This document shows positions 8,457-17,238 of a DNA stretch of 64,000 nucleotides, in pieces. The stretch is from contig NZ_FNXY01000007.1 of assembly GCF_900108855.1 (NCBI RefSeq), positions 401,633 through 465,632 of the forward strand, written 5' to 3'. Every line of letters begins with the position of its first letter. Position 1 is the first letter of the stretch. This DNA is from Dyadobacter koreensis. GTDB lineage: Bacteria; Bacteroidota; Bacteroidia; Cytophagales; Spirosomataceae. Made by a program: the position numbers and the translations under genes. The notes under the pieces were generated by a model. That model made no database searches and was not told where the DNA came from. It was given only the letters and a program-made list of their open reading frames with translations.

Positions 8457-9763
8457 CTCTTTGAGATTATCGCAGTCAGCTCGCTTAGCGCATATAACGG
8501 TAAATTCATCAGCCATTCCTCCCTTCTGAAATCAGACATTGAAGTTCTGATTGTCAACGCCGGACTGTATTTTTCATAAAACACCTTTAAACTTTTCGCC
8601 TTCAGATTTTCTTCCGCCTTCACTTCAACAGGAATAATTTTTCCTGAAAATTGGATAAGGAAATCTATTTCCGCGGTTGCATTTTCCGCTGACCAGTAAT
8701 AGGTAGATATTTCTTTGAAAGTGATTAATTGCTGCATCACAAACTGCTCAGTTAATGCCCCCTTAAATTCTTCAAATAAAACATTTCCTTCCAAAAGCGT
8801 CTTTACATCCATATTCACCATCGCACCTAACAAGCCAATATCTACGATAAATAATTTAAACGCACCAAAGTCTTCATAAGCCTTCAGCGGTATGGCAGGT
8901 TTCGTTATCCGGTTCACTTTATAAATTAGTCCACAATCTATTAACCATGACATTGCCAATTCGTACTCTTTTGCTCTTGCCCCCTCCTTAATAATTCCGT
9001 AAATAAACTTCTTGTTTTCTTTTGCAAGCTGCGCCGGAATTGACTGCCATAACATTCTTATTCTGGGAACAATTTCCCGTGGAGCGTGTTTTGAGAAGTC
9101 TTGTTCATATGATTCCAGAATTCGTTTCTGAATATCTCTCACTTTATCAAAATCAGAATTTTTAGAGAATGACAATACGGCTTCCGGCATGCCACCTACG
9201 TAATAATACTGTTTCAATAACTGTATGTACTTTGTTTTAAATGTTTTAATCAGCAGCCAGTCCTGACTTTCTAAAAGTTGAAGTAAAGGACCTTCGCCAA
9301 GGGCTTGTAGAAATTCAATAAAGCTTAAAGGATGTAAATCCAGAAACTCAACCTTTCCAACCGGAAACGAGGTTTGCCTGTTCAGCGCAACTCCGAGCAA
9401 TGAACCGGCAGAAATGATATGATATTCCGGGGCGATTTCGTGAAAATATTTCAGTGACGTCAATGCACCTTGTGCCTCCTGAATTTCATCCAGAATAATT
9501 AAAGTATTTTCAGGATTAATAATGATACCAGTTTCTATCTGTAGGGCGAGAATTATTCGTTTGATATCAAAATCAGTTTCGAATATGGTGCCTAGTCTCC
9601 TGTTACTTTCAAAATTGACATAAACACATTGTTCGTATTCCTGCTTCCCGAAAGCCTTCATTATCCAAGTTTTACCTACCTGACGAGCTCCCCGTATCAA
9701 TAATGGTTTACGGTTTTCCGAATTTTTCCATGCTATCAATTGACTAGTTTCTCTCCTCTCCAT
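8453..9763 (-). CDS. AAA-type ATPase with DUF4143-like C-terminal domain
   Basis: A 436-residue protein of the AAA_14/DUF4143 family, frequent and often multicopy in Bacteroidota, with no settled function. The Walker A motif GARQVGKT is at residues 25-32, and Walker B LIILDEIQ has Asp92 and Glu93. A sensor-like ISAGSLLG follows near residue 137. The C-terminal part, from about 210, contains the family's PREIVPRIRMLW-type helix and a nuclease-like EIDFLI...IIPVEVKAEE segment, which resembles the restriction-endonuclease-like core seen in these proteins (inference). The reading frame ends inside the right REP repeat, so the last residues and stop may have been altered by that insertion. A 17-bp palindrome lies just upstream. 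Confidence 0.88.
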   Translation of the reverse strand: MERRETSQLIAWKNSENRKPLLIRGARQVGKTWIMKAFGKQEYEQCVYVNFESNRRLGTIFETDFDIKRIILALQIETGIIINPENTLIILDEIQEAQGALTSLKYFHEIAPEYHIISAGSLLGVALNRQTSFPVGKVEFLDLHPLSFIEFLQALGEGPLLQLLESQDWLLIKTFKTKYIQLLKQYYYVGGMPEAVLSFSKNSDFDKVRDIQKRILESYEQDFSKHAPREIVPRIRMLWQSIPAQLAKENKKFIYGIIKEGARAKEYELAMSWLIDCGLIYKVNRITKPAIPLKAYEDFGAFKLFIVDIGLLGAMVNMDVKTLLEGNVLFEEFKGALTEQFVMQQLITFKEISTYYWSAENATAEIDFLIQFSGKIIPVEVKAEENLKAKSLKVFYEKYSPALTIRTSMSDFRREEWLMNLPLYALSELTAIISKS

Positions 9764-9809
9764 TATTTTAGTACATTTATTCGTATGATAATATGCACTA
9801 AATTACACC

Positions 9810-9855
9810 TTTTCCTTTGAATAAATGTAAATAGTCCCATTTATTCAAAGGAAAA
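9810..9855. promoter_or_regulatory. Perfect 17-bp inverted repeat between the ATPase gene and the kdp histidine kinase
   Basis: Arms 9810-9826 and 9839-9855 are exact reverse complements with a 12-nt loop. On either strand the hairpin begins and ends in four T/A pairs, so it could work as a terminator for the kdp operon, which ends at 9930 on the minus strand. It is also 47 nt upstream of the ATPase start codon, so a regulatory role there is possible. Confidence 0.55.
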
Positions 9856-9929
9856 AGTGCAAATCACCGCATCATTTGCCACAAAAAGTAAACGTCTTGT
9901 CTATTTCTTCGCTGAATTTACCACACCAA

Positions 9930-11654
9930 TCAGGTATTCAAACTAAAATAGAAAGTACTCCCCATACCAATTTCAGAATCCAGCCCAATCTTGCCACCCT
10001 GCGCTTCGATAAATTCTTTGCTGATGGCAAGCCCTAGCCCCGTTCCGGTTTTTGGGCTTCCCGGAACCTGGAAGTAGCGGTCGAAAATTTTCTCGCGGTA
10101 ACGGCTTTCAATACCTTTTCCCTGATCTTTTACAGAAAATATAATGCAGTTATTTTCTTTCTTAACACCAATTTCAATCTTAGTATCTTCAGATGAATAG
10201 CGGATTGCATTGGTTAGAAAGTTAATCAATACCCAAGCCGTTTTTTCCGTATCTGCTTTTACTTCGGGGAGATTTTCATCTGCATTCAACACCAGTTTGA
10301 TCTGCTTCTGGTCGGCCTGTACTTTCACCGCCTCTGTTGCGTATTGAATAATTTTGTAGGGATTTCCTTGCTGAATGTTTAATTGTATATTTCCGGTTTC
10401 GACCTGCGAAAGATTCAGCAGTTCTCCTGTAATTTTCAGCAACCTGTTACTGTCATCTTTTATACTTTCAATCAATTGTTTCTGCTCTTCGTTTACCTCT
10501 CCGGTTTGTTTATTTTCCAACAATTGAACACTCATTTTGATCGATGAAATCGGTGTTTTTAACTCATGCGAAACCGTGGCGATAAAATTGGTTTTGGCAA
10601 AATCCAGTTCTTTGAACGGTGTGATGTTTTTTAACACAATAACCTGACCGATGAATATTTTTTCCTTCTCCCCTGTTGGTGTAATGGTAATATTTACAAT
10701 TTCCTTCTCGAAATAACTTTCCTTGTTATCAGCGTATATTTTAAGTGGCTTCTCTTTTTCATGATCAGGTTTTGGCGTTACCAATCCCTGAACGAGTGAG
10801 CGGATAAGGTCATTATGCAGAGCGACATCCACAGCTGCTTTTCCAACAACATCTTCTGCCAGGAGCCCCGAGATTTTCAAGACTTCATTGTTGGCAAAAA
10901 GTATCTTCTTATTTTCGTCCAAACCCAAAACAGGCTCGTGCATGTTGTTGATCAGGGTTTCAATTCTTTTCTTTTCAAATAGTATTTTAGAAAGATTGCT
11001 GCTGTCATATTCTTCCAGTTTTTCAGCCATCGTATTGAAAGATCCCGCGAGTTCTCCGAACTCATTTTTGCTTCCAAAAGTCACCCGCTGAGAATAGTTC
11101 TTTGCAGCAATTTCCTTTATACTTTCCGTCAGTTCTTTAATGGGATTGGCGATATTACTTGGCAGATTGACCAGCAATGTAAAAGCAAATAAAAAGCAAA
11201 GCGTTCCCGTGATCACAATCCATAAATTGGCAGAACGCGCAGTTTCCTTGGCCACCTCACTTTTGCGCTGAATCGCCTCCATATTTAAACGCATCAACTC
11301 TGTGATATCTTTACGAATAACCTGATGAAGCAGCAAATTGGACGGATCCTGTTTTAACTGAGTCAAATGTTCAGAAATCGCATCTGTCGCCTCCCGCTCC
11401 CCTATTTCCGTGACATTTTTTCGTTGTTTGTTCAGGTTATCTTCAAACGTTAAAAAAGCTTTTGTTCCGCGCTGTGTTTGATCCAGCGACATCAACATAT
11501 TACGGGAATATTCGAGTGTGTTATAATTATCAACCAGAATATTTTCGGTATCGTTTTTTAATACGTTGATATAACGCGCTGCGACCAATGAAAGGATAAT
11601 GATCATCAGGAACAGCAGGCCAACGCCGAGGGTTAATTTGGTTTTTATTTTCAT
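9930..11654 (-). CDS. Sensor histidine kinase of the kdp locus (KdpD C-terminal counterpart)
   Basis: A membrane-bound histidine kinase of 574 residues. TM1 is at about 7-27, a helical periplasmic or dimer segment runs to about 142, TM2 is at about 144-165, and HAMP is at about 167-218. A PAS-like domain lies at about 230-345, followed by HisKA with phospho-acceptor His363 in VSHELKTP. The HATPase domain has the N box (NFLTNAIRYSS), a DQGKGI G1 box and GTGLGLAI. Its start codon overlaps the stop of the KdpD-N gene by one base (TGATG), so the two are translationally coupled and probably form one split KdpD sensor. No response regulator is adjacent. The HAMP-PAS layout differs from the four-helix, GAF-like middle of the E. 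coli KdpD. Confidence 0.9.
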   Translation of the reverse strand: MKIKTKLTLGVGLLFLMIIILSLVAARYINVLKNDTENILVDNYNTLEYSRNMLMSLDQTQRGTKAFLTFEDNLNKQRKNVTEIGEREATDAISEHLTQLKQDPSNLLLHQVIRKDITELMRLNMEAIQRKSEVAKETARSANLWIVITGTLCFLFAFTLLVNLPSNIANPIKELTESIKEIAAKNYSQRVTFGSKNEFGELAGSFNTMAEKLEEYDSSNLSKILFEKKRIETLINNMHEPVLGLDENKKILFANNEVLKISGLLAEDVVGKAAVDVALHNDLIRSLVQGLVTPKPDHEKEKPLKIYADNKESYFEKEIVNITITPTGEKEKIFIGQVIVLKNITPFKELDFAKTNFIATVSHELKTPISSIKMSVQLLENKQTGEVNEEQKQLIESIKDDSNRLLKITGELLNLSQVETGNIQLNIQQGNPYKIIQYATEAVKVQADQKQIKLVLNADENLPEVKADTEKTAWVLINFLTNAIRYSSEDTKIEIGVKKENNCIIFSVKDQGKGIESRYREKIFDRYFQVPGSPKTGTGLGLAISKEFIEAQGGKIGLDSEIGMGSTFYFSLNT

Positions 11655-12784
11655 CAGGACAAAATGACCAGGTCAATTTCGGAAACAGATAGTTTTTTTA
11701 GTAACTGGTTAAAGATATTGGTGGCCAAAATTACTTTAAACAAACTCATATGCGGCTTACCAATGCAAATTGTTGTGATTTGTCTTTGCTCGGCAACTTC
11801 CATAATCGTACGGGATACATGCGGACTTTCAACTCGAATTATTTCGCCTCCAAGTTCAGTCGCCAGTTTAAAATTATTGATCAGATGCCGTTGTTTATCC
11901 AGCGCAATTTTATCGGTGCTTTCATTTGGTGTTTGCACATAAAGCAACACCCAGGGACTATTGTAATAACTGGCCAACCGGGCCGTTTTACGAATTACAT
12001 TTTTAGAAGTTTGTGCGTTACTGCTTATGCATGCCATAAATTTATTTGCTTTTAAAGCGGTCACACTTCGGGAAGTCACCTCCGTCTCCACTTTCCTGAC
12101 CACCTGGCTGGCCACTTCTTTCAGCGCAAGCTCACGAAGTTGTAGAATATTTCCGGATGTAAAAAAGTTGTTAAGTGCAGTCGGCACTTTTTCAGCAGCA
12201 TAAATTTTACCTTCCTTCAGACGAGTGATCAATTCGTCTGCCGTCAGGTCAATATTGACAACTTCATCGGCCTGTTGCAGCACGCTATCGGGAATTCTTT
12301 CCTTTACTTCAACACCGGTAATTTGCTTGATCTCTTCATTCAGGCTTTCAATATGCTGAATATTGACCGCACTGATCACGTTGATTCCCGCGTCCAGAAT
12401 CTCCATCACATCCTGCCAACGTTTGTCGTTTTTACTACCCTCGATGTTGGTATGAGCCAGTTCATCAATAATCACAATCTCCGGACGCAAACTGATTACA
12501 GCTTGCAGGTCCAGTTCTTCAAGTTCTTTTCCTTTATAAAAAAGTTTACGCCTTGGAATGATGGGCAGGCCATCAAGCAAGTCGTGGGTTTCTTTCCGGT
12601 TATGGGTTTCTATATAACCGATTTTCACATCAATGCCGTTTCGCATCAATGTGTGGGCCTCTTGCAGCATCCGGAAGGTTTTACCTACACCGGCACTCAT
12701 GCCGATGTAAATTTTAAACTTTCCTTTCCTGGATTTTTTGATCAGGTCCAGAAAATGTTTTACGTTGTTTTCTTTTTCAGTCAT
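11654..12784 (-). CDS. kdpD: KdpD-type N-terminal sensor protein with USP domain (split KdpD)
   Basis: A cytoplasmic 376-residue protein corresponding to the N-terminal half of KdpD. The KdpD domain spans about residues 20-230, with the P-loop GMSAGVGKT at 28-36 and a Walker B-like VIIDELAHTN. A universal stress protein-like domain covers about 250-376. It lacks the transmembrane and kinase parts of E. coli KdpD, which here are a separate gene overlapping it by one base. In KdpD this region senses potassium, ATP or second messengers and tunes phosphatase activity. The start overlaps the porin stop (TAATG), so the whole kdpC-porin-sensor-kinase block is tightly coupled. Confidence 0.93.
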   Translation of the reverse strand: MTEKENNVKHFLDLIKKSRKGKFKIYIGMSAGVGKTFRMLQEAHTLMRNGIDVKIGYIETHNRKETHDLLDGLPIIPRRKLFYKGKELEELDLQAVISLRPEIVIIDELAHTNIEGSKNDKRWQDVMEILDAGINVISAVNIQHIESLNEEIKQITGVEVKERIPDSVLQQADEVVNIDLTADELITRLKEGKIYAAEKVPTALNNFFTSGNILQLRELALKEVASQVVRKVETEVTSRSVTALKANKFMACISSNAQTSKNVIRKTARLASYYNSPWVLLYVQTPNESTDKIALDKQRHLINNFKLATELGGEIIRVESPHVSRTIMEVAEQRQITTICIGKPHMSLFKVILATNIFNQLLKKLSVSEIDLVILS

Positions 12785-13875
12785 TAAAATGATAGTGCAA
12801 CGGATGTTGTAACAAAGAAATTCTGGTTGTCTGCCCTGCCATCCTTTGTAAATATATCGTCTTTGCTGTTAAAAGCCCTTGCTTCGAGTCTGAACATTAC
12901 ATTTTGTGCAGGCAGGTAATCGAAGTTGGCAGAGTAACCAAAAGTTTTAAAACCGTTTGGCGTTCCTGTGCTGATGATCACCCCTTTTTCGTCTGCATAA
13001 TATTCTCCTCTGGCAGCAATCCTGACTTTTTCATTCGGCATATAGCGGGCAATCAAAACCGGCGTATACCACACATTGTAACTGCTGCTTCCTTTACTTT
13101 TTTGTTGCATTCCAATGTCAAATCCGGCAGTCAAACCAAATTTATCTGTGAGCTGAAACTGGCCGTAAATGTTGTTAAAATAACGCCATTGTTTGGTGCT
13201 GTCCGGCTGCTCATTTCCAATATAAGTGCTCCAATTTAATGTTGCATTTGCAGACGGTTTGTATGTTAATTGTGTCCCAAATGCAGGCGTCTGGTTTCCC
13301 GGGATTTTCTGGATACGCTGCCAGCCGTTCAGATACATGGCCGCGGCATATAATTTTTCGTTTTTGCTGGTATACCCAATTTTGACACCTGCTTCATAAT
13401 ATGGAGAATTTTCGGCCAGAATACTGCGCGTCAAATTCCAGTTGTCTTTTCCGATCGCGCTTTCAAACCCAATGTGCGAAGGCATGATTCCGGCGTCAAT
13501 CCAGAGGTTATTCTTTTTTGAAATTTTAAAACCCACATTGGCTTCAAAGATATTTTTCAATAATCCCTGTTCCGCGGCCAGGTTATATTGCGGATAGGTA
13601 CCGGCCATCACAGCCAGGTTTGCCCTTACATTTACTGTATTGTAGTTAACCTTAAAAAGTCCAAGGTTTAAATTGACTTCGTTGTGTTTGTTGAAATTGT
13701 ATAAAAATCCCGGTCGTTCGTGATTGGCTGGTTTGTTAAAATCGTAACTGTAAAAAGCTTCAACGTAACCTGAAAAAGTCAGTGGATTTGGTTTTGCTTT
13801 TTCAATTGAAATGGTATCCTGGGCAATAGCAGGAATAGAAAAAATTCCTGCGGCAAACAAAAGTAATTTATTCAT
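12784..13875 (-). CDS. Outer-membrane porin-like beta-barrel protein in the kdp operon
   Basis: A predicted outer-membrane beta-barrel of about 363 residues. The ATG at 13875 is preferred because it directly gives a signal peptide (NKLLLFAAGIFSIPAIAQ). An in-frame upstream start at 13971 would add 32 non-hydrophobic residues and overlap kdpC. After the signal the chain is rich in alternating beta patterns with aromatic girdles (TFSGYVEAFYSYDF, NLWIDAGIMPSHIGFES) and ends with a terminal phenylalanine (SVALSF), typical of barrels. It resembles the Bacteroidota porins often found in kdp operons. A role in letting potassium cross the outer membrane is plausible but inferred from context. Confidence 0.85.
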   Translation of the reverse strand: MNKLLLFAAGIFSIPAIAQDTISIEKAKPNPLTFSGYVEAFYSYDFNKPANHERPGFLYNFNKHNEVNLNLGLFKVNYNTVNVRANLAVMAGTYPQYNLAAEQGLLKNIFEANVGFKISKKNNLWIDAGIMPSHIGFESAIGKDNWNLTRSILAENSPYYEAGVKIGYTSKNEKLYAAAMYLNGWQRIQKIPGNQTPAFGTQLTYKPSANATLNWSTYIGNEQPDSTKQWRYFNNIYGQFQLTDKFGLTAGFDIGMQQKSKGSSSYNVWYTPVLIARYMPNEKVRIAARGEYYADEKGVIISTGTPNGFKTFGYSANFDYLPAQNVMFRLEARAFNSKDDIFTKDGRADNQNFFVTTSVALSF

Positions 13876-13954
13876 TGTAATACTAATAAGTGTACTGGAT
13901 TCTTGATTTTTTGTTGAGATTTTTAAATTAAATAACGTTGAGTAATGCATGCTT

Positions 13955-14515
13955 TTACTTAACCTGGTCAAGGGCCATGTTCAGCTTCAAAACATTCACT
14001 TTAGCAGGTCCCAGAAGTCCCAGTAAAGGCGCTTCTGTGTTTTCTTCAATGAGTTTTTGAATGTTCTGCTCTGAAACCTTTCTTGTTTTAGCGACCCGTT
14101 TTAGTTGAACGAGTGCAGCATTTGGAGAAATATCAGGATCAAGTCCACTTCCACTCGCCGTTACCAATTCCACGGGCACATCCTGTTTTTTAACATCAGG
14201 ATTGTGGACTAAAAAGGTATCAATCCTGGCCTGAACCGTTTGAAGGTATTCAGGATTTGAAGGTGCCTTGTTGCTACCACCACTACCGGCTGCATTATAA
14301 TCCACAGCCGATGGGCGGGAATTGAAATACTTGTCTTCGGTGAAAGCCTGGCCAACGTTGGTGTAATATTTTTTTCCGTTTTGAGTGATCACCTCGCCGT
14401 TTCCATGGTTAGGGGCCAGCTGTGCAATTCCCCAGATTATTATTGTATAAACCCCGGCAAAGAAAACCAGCGTGATGGCGGTTAATTTGATTGCAGGAAA
14501 TAGGTTCGTTTTCAT
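13955..14515 (-). CDS. kdpC: Potassium-transporting ATPase subunit C
   Basis: The KdpC subunit of the KdpFABC P-type potassium pump, 186 residues. It has one N-terminal membrane helix (about 10-32) and a periplasmic domain. Recognisable KdpC elements are YFNSRPSAVDYN-A-GSGGSN, the VPVELVTASGSGLDPDISP block and the KLIEENTEAPLLGLLGP segment, so the identification is secure. In a normal operon kdpC follows kdpB directly. Here a 563-bp stretch holding an opposite-strand toxin-antitoxin pair separates them. KdpC starts 36 nt from the divergent antitoxin start, so it may need its own promoter or depend on read-through antisense to that pair. Confidence 0.97.
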   Translation of the reverse strand: MKTNLFPAIKLTAITLVFFAGVYTIIIWGIAQLAPNHGNGEVITQNGKKYYTNVGQAFTEDKYFNSRPSAVDYNAAGSGGSNKAPSNPEYLQTVQARIDTFLVHNPDVKKQDVPVELVTASGSGLDPDISPNAALVQLKRVAKTRKVSEQNIQKLIEENTEAPLLGLLGPAKVNVLKLNMALDQVK

Positions 14516-14551
14516 TTTTATTTATTTTAACTTTAAAGAAATTTAGATTTT

Positions 14552-14815
14552 ATGGAAGCTGTACTAAAAATTAAATCTTCTGAGTTTACTGACGAATTGA
14601 TTTCCAAAATCAAAGCTTTGCTAAGTGTTTCAAAAGATAGCGAGGTCACGATTAGTATTACTGACAAAGCATCGCCTGGAATCTTGCGTGACGAGAGCCG
14701 TGAAGAATATTTCTCGCGACTTGACAAATCGATTGATGACTTTGAAAAAGGAAATGTTGTTTCGTTTAGTGGAGACAGCTTTGAACAGTTTGTAAAGCAT
14801 ATCTCACAGGAATGA
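14552..14815 (+). CDS. Antitoxin of the YoeB-type module
   Basis: A small acidic protein of 87 residues directly before a YoeB-like toxin, overlapping it by four bases (ATGA). The C-terminal half is charged and helical (ESREEYFSRLDKSIDDFEKG), as in many antitoxins that wrap their toxin. The N-terminal half has a short beta-rich pattern ending in SEVTISITDK. It lacks the clear YefM/Phd DNA-binding fold signature, and resembles the short antitoxins often paired with RelE/YoeB toxins in Bacteroidota. It stands on the strand opposite the kdp genes, inserted between kdpB and kdpC. The antitoxin role is inferred from position and overlap. Confidence 0.82.
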   Translation: MEAVLKIKSSEFTDELISKIKALLSVSKDSEVTISITDKASPGILRDESREEYFSRLDKSIDDFEKGNVVSFSGDSFEQFVKHISQE

Positions 14816-15078
14816 ATAACACTATCTTTTCTCTTCAAGTGATTGAAGATCTCACACACTGGTCCAAAAGTGAACCCCGCCTTGTTAAAAAAGTTTTTGA
14901 ATTGATCAATGATATCCACAAACACCCTTTCGAAGGACTTGGTAAACCCGAAGGTCTCAAACATCAATACAAAGGTTTTTGGAGCAGGAGAATTACAGAC
15001 GAACATCGTTTGATTTATAAGCCTGTTTCCGAAAAAGACATCCTTGTTATCAGTGTTCATGGACATTATGATCAATAA
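14812..15078 (+). CDS. YoeB-family mRNA interferase toxin
   Basis: An 88-residue toxin of the Txe/YoeB family, which binds the ribosomal A site and cuts mRNA during translation. The second half matches YoeB closely: PFEGLGKPEGLKH, GFWSRRITDEHRLIY and the terminal HGHY. The residues aligning with the YoeB active site are Glu47, Arg66 and His85-Tyr86, all present, so the toxin looks intact. It overlaps the antitoxin by four bases. Its stop codon TAA (15076-15078) abuts the stop of kdpB on the other strand (15079-15081) with no gap, a convergent arrangement inside the kdp operon. Confidence 0.95.
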   Translation: MNNTIFSLQVIEDLTHWSKSEPRLVKKVFELINDIHKHPFEGLGKPEGLKHQYKGFWSRRITDEHRLIYKPVSEKDILVISVHGHYDQ

Positions 15079-17121
15079 TTAAAACCAGATACTCACCAGC
15101 ATGTCAATCACCTTAATCCCGATGAAAGGCACTACAACACCGCCCAGACCGTAGATAAAAAGGTTTCGTCTCAGCAATGCACTGGCTCCGATTGGCTTGT
15201 ATGCCACACCTTTCAAGGCCAGCGGGATCAGGATCGGAATGATGATCGCATTGAAAATCACTGCCGATAATATCGCACTTTCCGGACTATGAAGATCCAT
15301 GATGTTCAACCCTTGAAGCGCTGGAATGGAAGCAATGAACAAGGCTGGAATGATGGCGAAATATTTGGCAACGTCGTTCGCGATTGAGAAAGTTGTCAGC
15401 GTACCACGCGTCATTAAAAGCTGCTTGCCAATCTCAACAATCTCGATCAGTTTGGTTGGATCGTTATCCAAATCCACCATATTTCCCGCTTCTTTTGCCG
15501 CCTGGGTACCGCTGTTCATGGCCACTCCAACATCAGCCTGTGCAAGGGCCGGCGCATCGTTGGTACCATCTCCCATCATCGCAACCAGTTTTCCGCTTTC
15601 CTGTTCTCTTTTGATGTAGTTCATTTTATCTTCCGGCTTGGCTTCTGCGATAAAGTCATCCACACCCGCCTTTTCAGCGATAAACCTGGCAGTCAAAGGA
15701 TTATCACCTGTCACCATCACTGTTTTTACGCCCATTTTACGCAGACGCTCGAACCTTTCACTAATACCAGGTTTGATGATATCCTGCAACTCGATCACAC
15801 CCAGCACCTTTTCATTTTCTGTAACCACCAGCGGCGTTCCACCGTTGTTCGAAATAGCCTTTGTTTTTTCTTCAATATCAGCCGGGAAATTATTCCCTGC
15901 TTTTACTGTCAGATTTTTCATAGAATCAAAGGCGCCTTTGCGGATTCTTGTTTCATCAAAGTCAACACCTGAACTTCTGGTTTCCGCAGTGAATTTGATA
16001 AAAGTCGGATTATTCAGGTTCGCATAAGTCGACGGGTTTAAATTCGCCAGTTCCAGAATTGATTTTCCTTCCGGTGTTTCATCAGCGATTGAACTCAGTA
16101 CCGCGCATTTGATGAAATGATTGTCCGTCACGCCTTTTGCTGCATAGAAATTCGTTGCCTTTCTATTACCGATCGTGATTGTTCCTGTTTTATCTAAAAG
16201 AAGTACGTCAATATCACCTGCTGTTTCTACCGCTTTACCTGATTTGGTGATCACATTGGCGCGAAGTGCCCTGTCCATCCCGGCAATACCGATCGCTGAA
16301 AGCAGACCACCAATCGTTGTCGGAATCAGACAAACGAAAAGGGAGATAAATGCGGCGATCGTAATTGGTGTATTGGCATGGTCTGCAAACGGTTTCAAAG
16401 TCACACAGACAATGATAAATACCAGGGTAAAACCAGCTAAAAGGATCGTCAGTGCAATTTCATTCGGTGTTTTCTGACGGCTCGCACCTTCTACCAAAGC
16501 GATCATTTTATCAAGAAAACTTTCGCCAGGCTCCGTTGTTACCATCACCTTTATTTTGTCGGACAATACCTTCGTACCGCCTGTCACACTACTTTTATCA
16601 CCGCCTGCTTCACGGATCACCGGTGCACTTTCGCCGGTGATGGCGCTTTCGTCAATCGTTGCAAGACCTTCGATAATTTCACCGTCCGTTGCAATATTAT
16701 CACCAGCTTCACAGATAAAAACATCACCCTTTTTCATCGATGCAGACATTACCTGTCTTGTTGAAACCGAGAAACCTGGTTTGTTTTCAATAACCAGTCT
16801 GGCCGGTGTTTCCTCTCTTGTTTTACGCAAACTGTCGGCCTGCGCTTTTCCCCTTGCTTCTGCGATCCCTTCTGCGAAATTGGCAAAAAGCAGTGTCAGC
16901 AAAAGAATAAGAAAAACGGTAAAGTTATAGGCAAAACTGCCCTGGGATTTTTCACCCATCAAAGTCCAGATACTTACCACCAGCATAATCACAGTCCCGA
17001 TTTCCACGGTGAACATCACCGGATTGCGGAACATTATTTTGGGGTTCAATTTTACAAATGCCTGTTTGAGGGCTTCATTAACCAAGTCCTTCTGAAATAA
17101 GGACGTATCTTGATTTTTCAT
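15079..17121 (-). CDS. kdpB: Potassium-transporting ATPase catalytic subunit B
   Basis: The P-type ATPase subunit of KdpFABC, 680 residues. The phosphorylation motif DKTGT begins at Asp310. The actuator TGES is at 162-165, with its serine in the place where E. coli KdpB is inhibited by phosphorylation. The hinge motif GDGTNDAPALAQADVGVAMNSGT is visible, and the membrane helix has the LIPTTIGGLLSAIGIAGMDR signature. It hydrolyses ATP to drive high-affinity potassium import in the inner membrane. It follows kdpA after 117 nt. Downstream the expected kdpC is displaced by an antisense toxin-antitoxin pair. Confidence 0.98.
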   Translation of the reverse strand: MKNQDTSLFQKDLVNEALKQAFVKLNPKIMFRNPVMFTVEIGTVIMLVVSIWTLMGEKSQGSFAYNFTVFLILLLTLLFANFAEGIAEARGKAQADSLRKTREETPARLVIENKPGFSVSTRQVMSASMKKGDVFICEAGDNIATDGEIIEGLATIDESAITGESAPVIREAGGDKSSVTGGTKVLSDKIKVMVTTEPGESFLDKMIALVEGASRQKTPNEIALTILLAGFTLVFIIVCVTLKPFADHANTPITIAAFISLFVCLIPTTIGGLLSAIGIAGMDRALRANVITKSGKAVETAGDIDVLLLDKTGTITIGNRKATNFYAAKGVTDNHFIKCAVLSSIADETPEGKSILELANLNPSTYANLNNPTFIKFTAETRSSGVDFDETRIRKGAFDSMKNLTVKAGNNFPADIEEKTKAISNNGGTPLVVTENEKVLGVIELQDIIKPGISERFERLRKMGVKTVMVTGDNPLTARFIAEKAGVDDFIAEAKPEDKMNYIKREQESGKLVAMMGDGTNDAPALAQADVGVAMNSGTQAAKEAGNMVDLDNDPTKLIEIVEIGKQLLMTRGTLTTFSIANDVAKYFAIIPALFIASIPALQGLNIMDLHSPESAILSAVIFNAIIIPILIPLALKGVAYKPIGASALLRRNLFIYGLGGVVVPFIGIKVIDMLVSIWF

Positions 17122-17238
17122 TTCATTATGGCTTTTAGCCGTTAGCGATTAGGTATTGGCTACTTTTTTCGATCTTTGAAAACCTGTCGCCTGAACAGAT
17201 TTTCTTGTAGCCCTTATTTAATTTTTTTTATTCGATTC

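Noticed and set aside
12275..12787. A 170-codon plus-strand ORF opposite the KdpD-N gene
   Set aside because: Antisense of a well-supported KdpD domain; no ribosome-binding or family support.
14533..15075. A 180-codon minus-strand ORF across the toxin-antitoxin pair
   Set aside because: It is the antisense of two genes with clear family motifs and coupled starts; its translation has no domain features.
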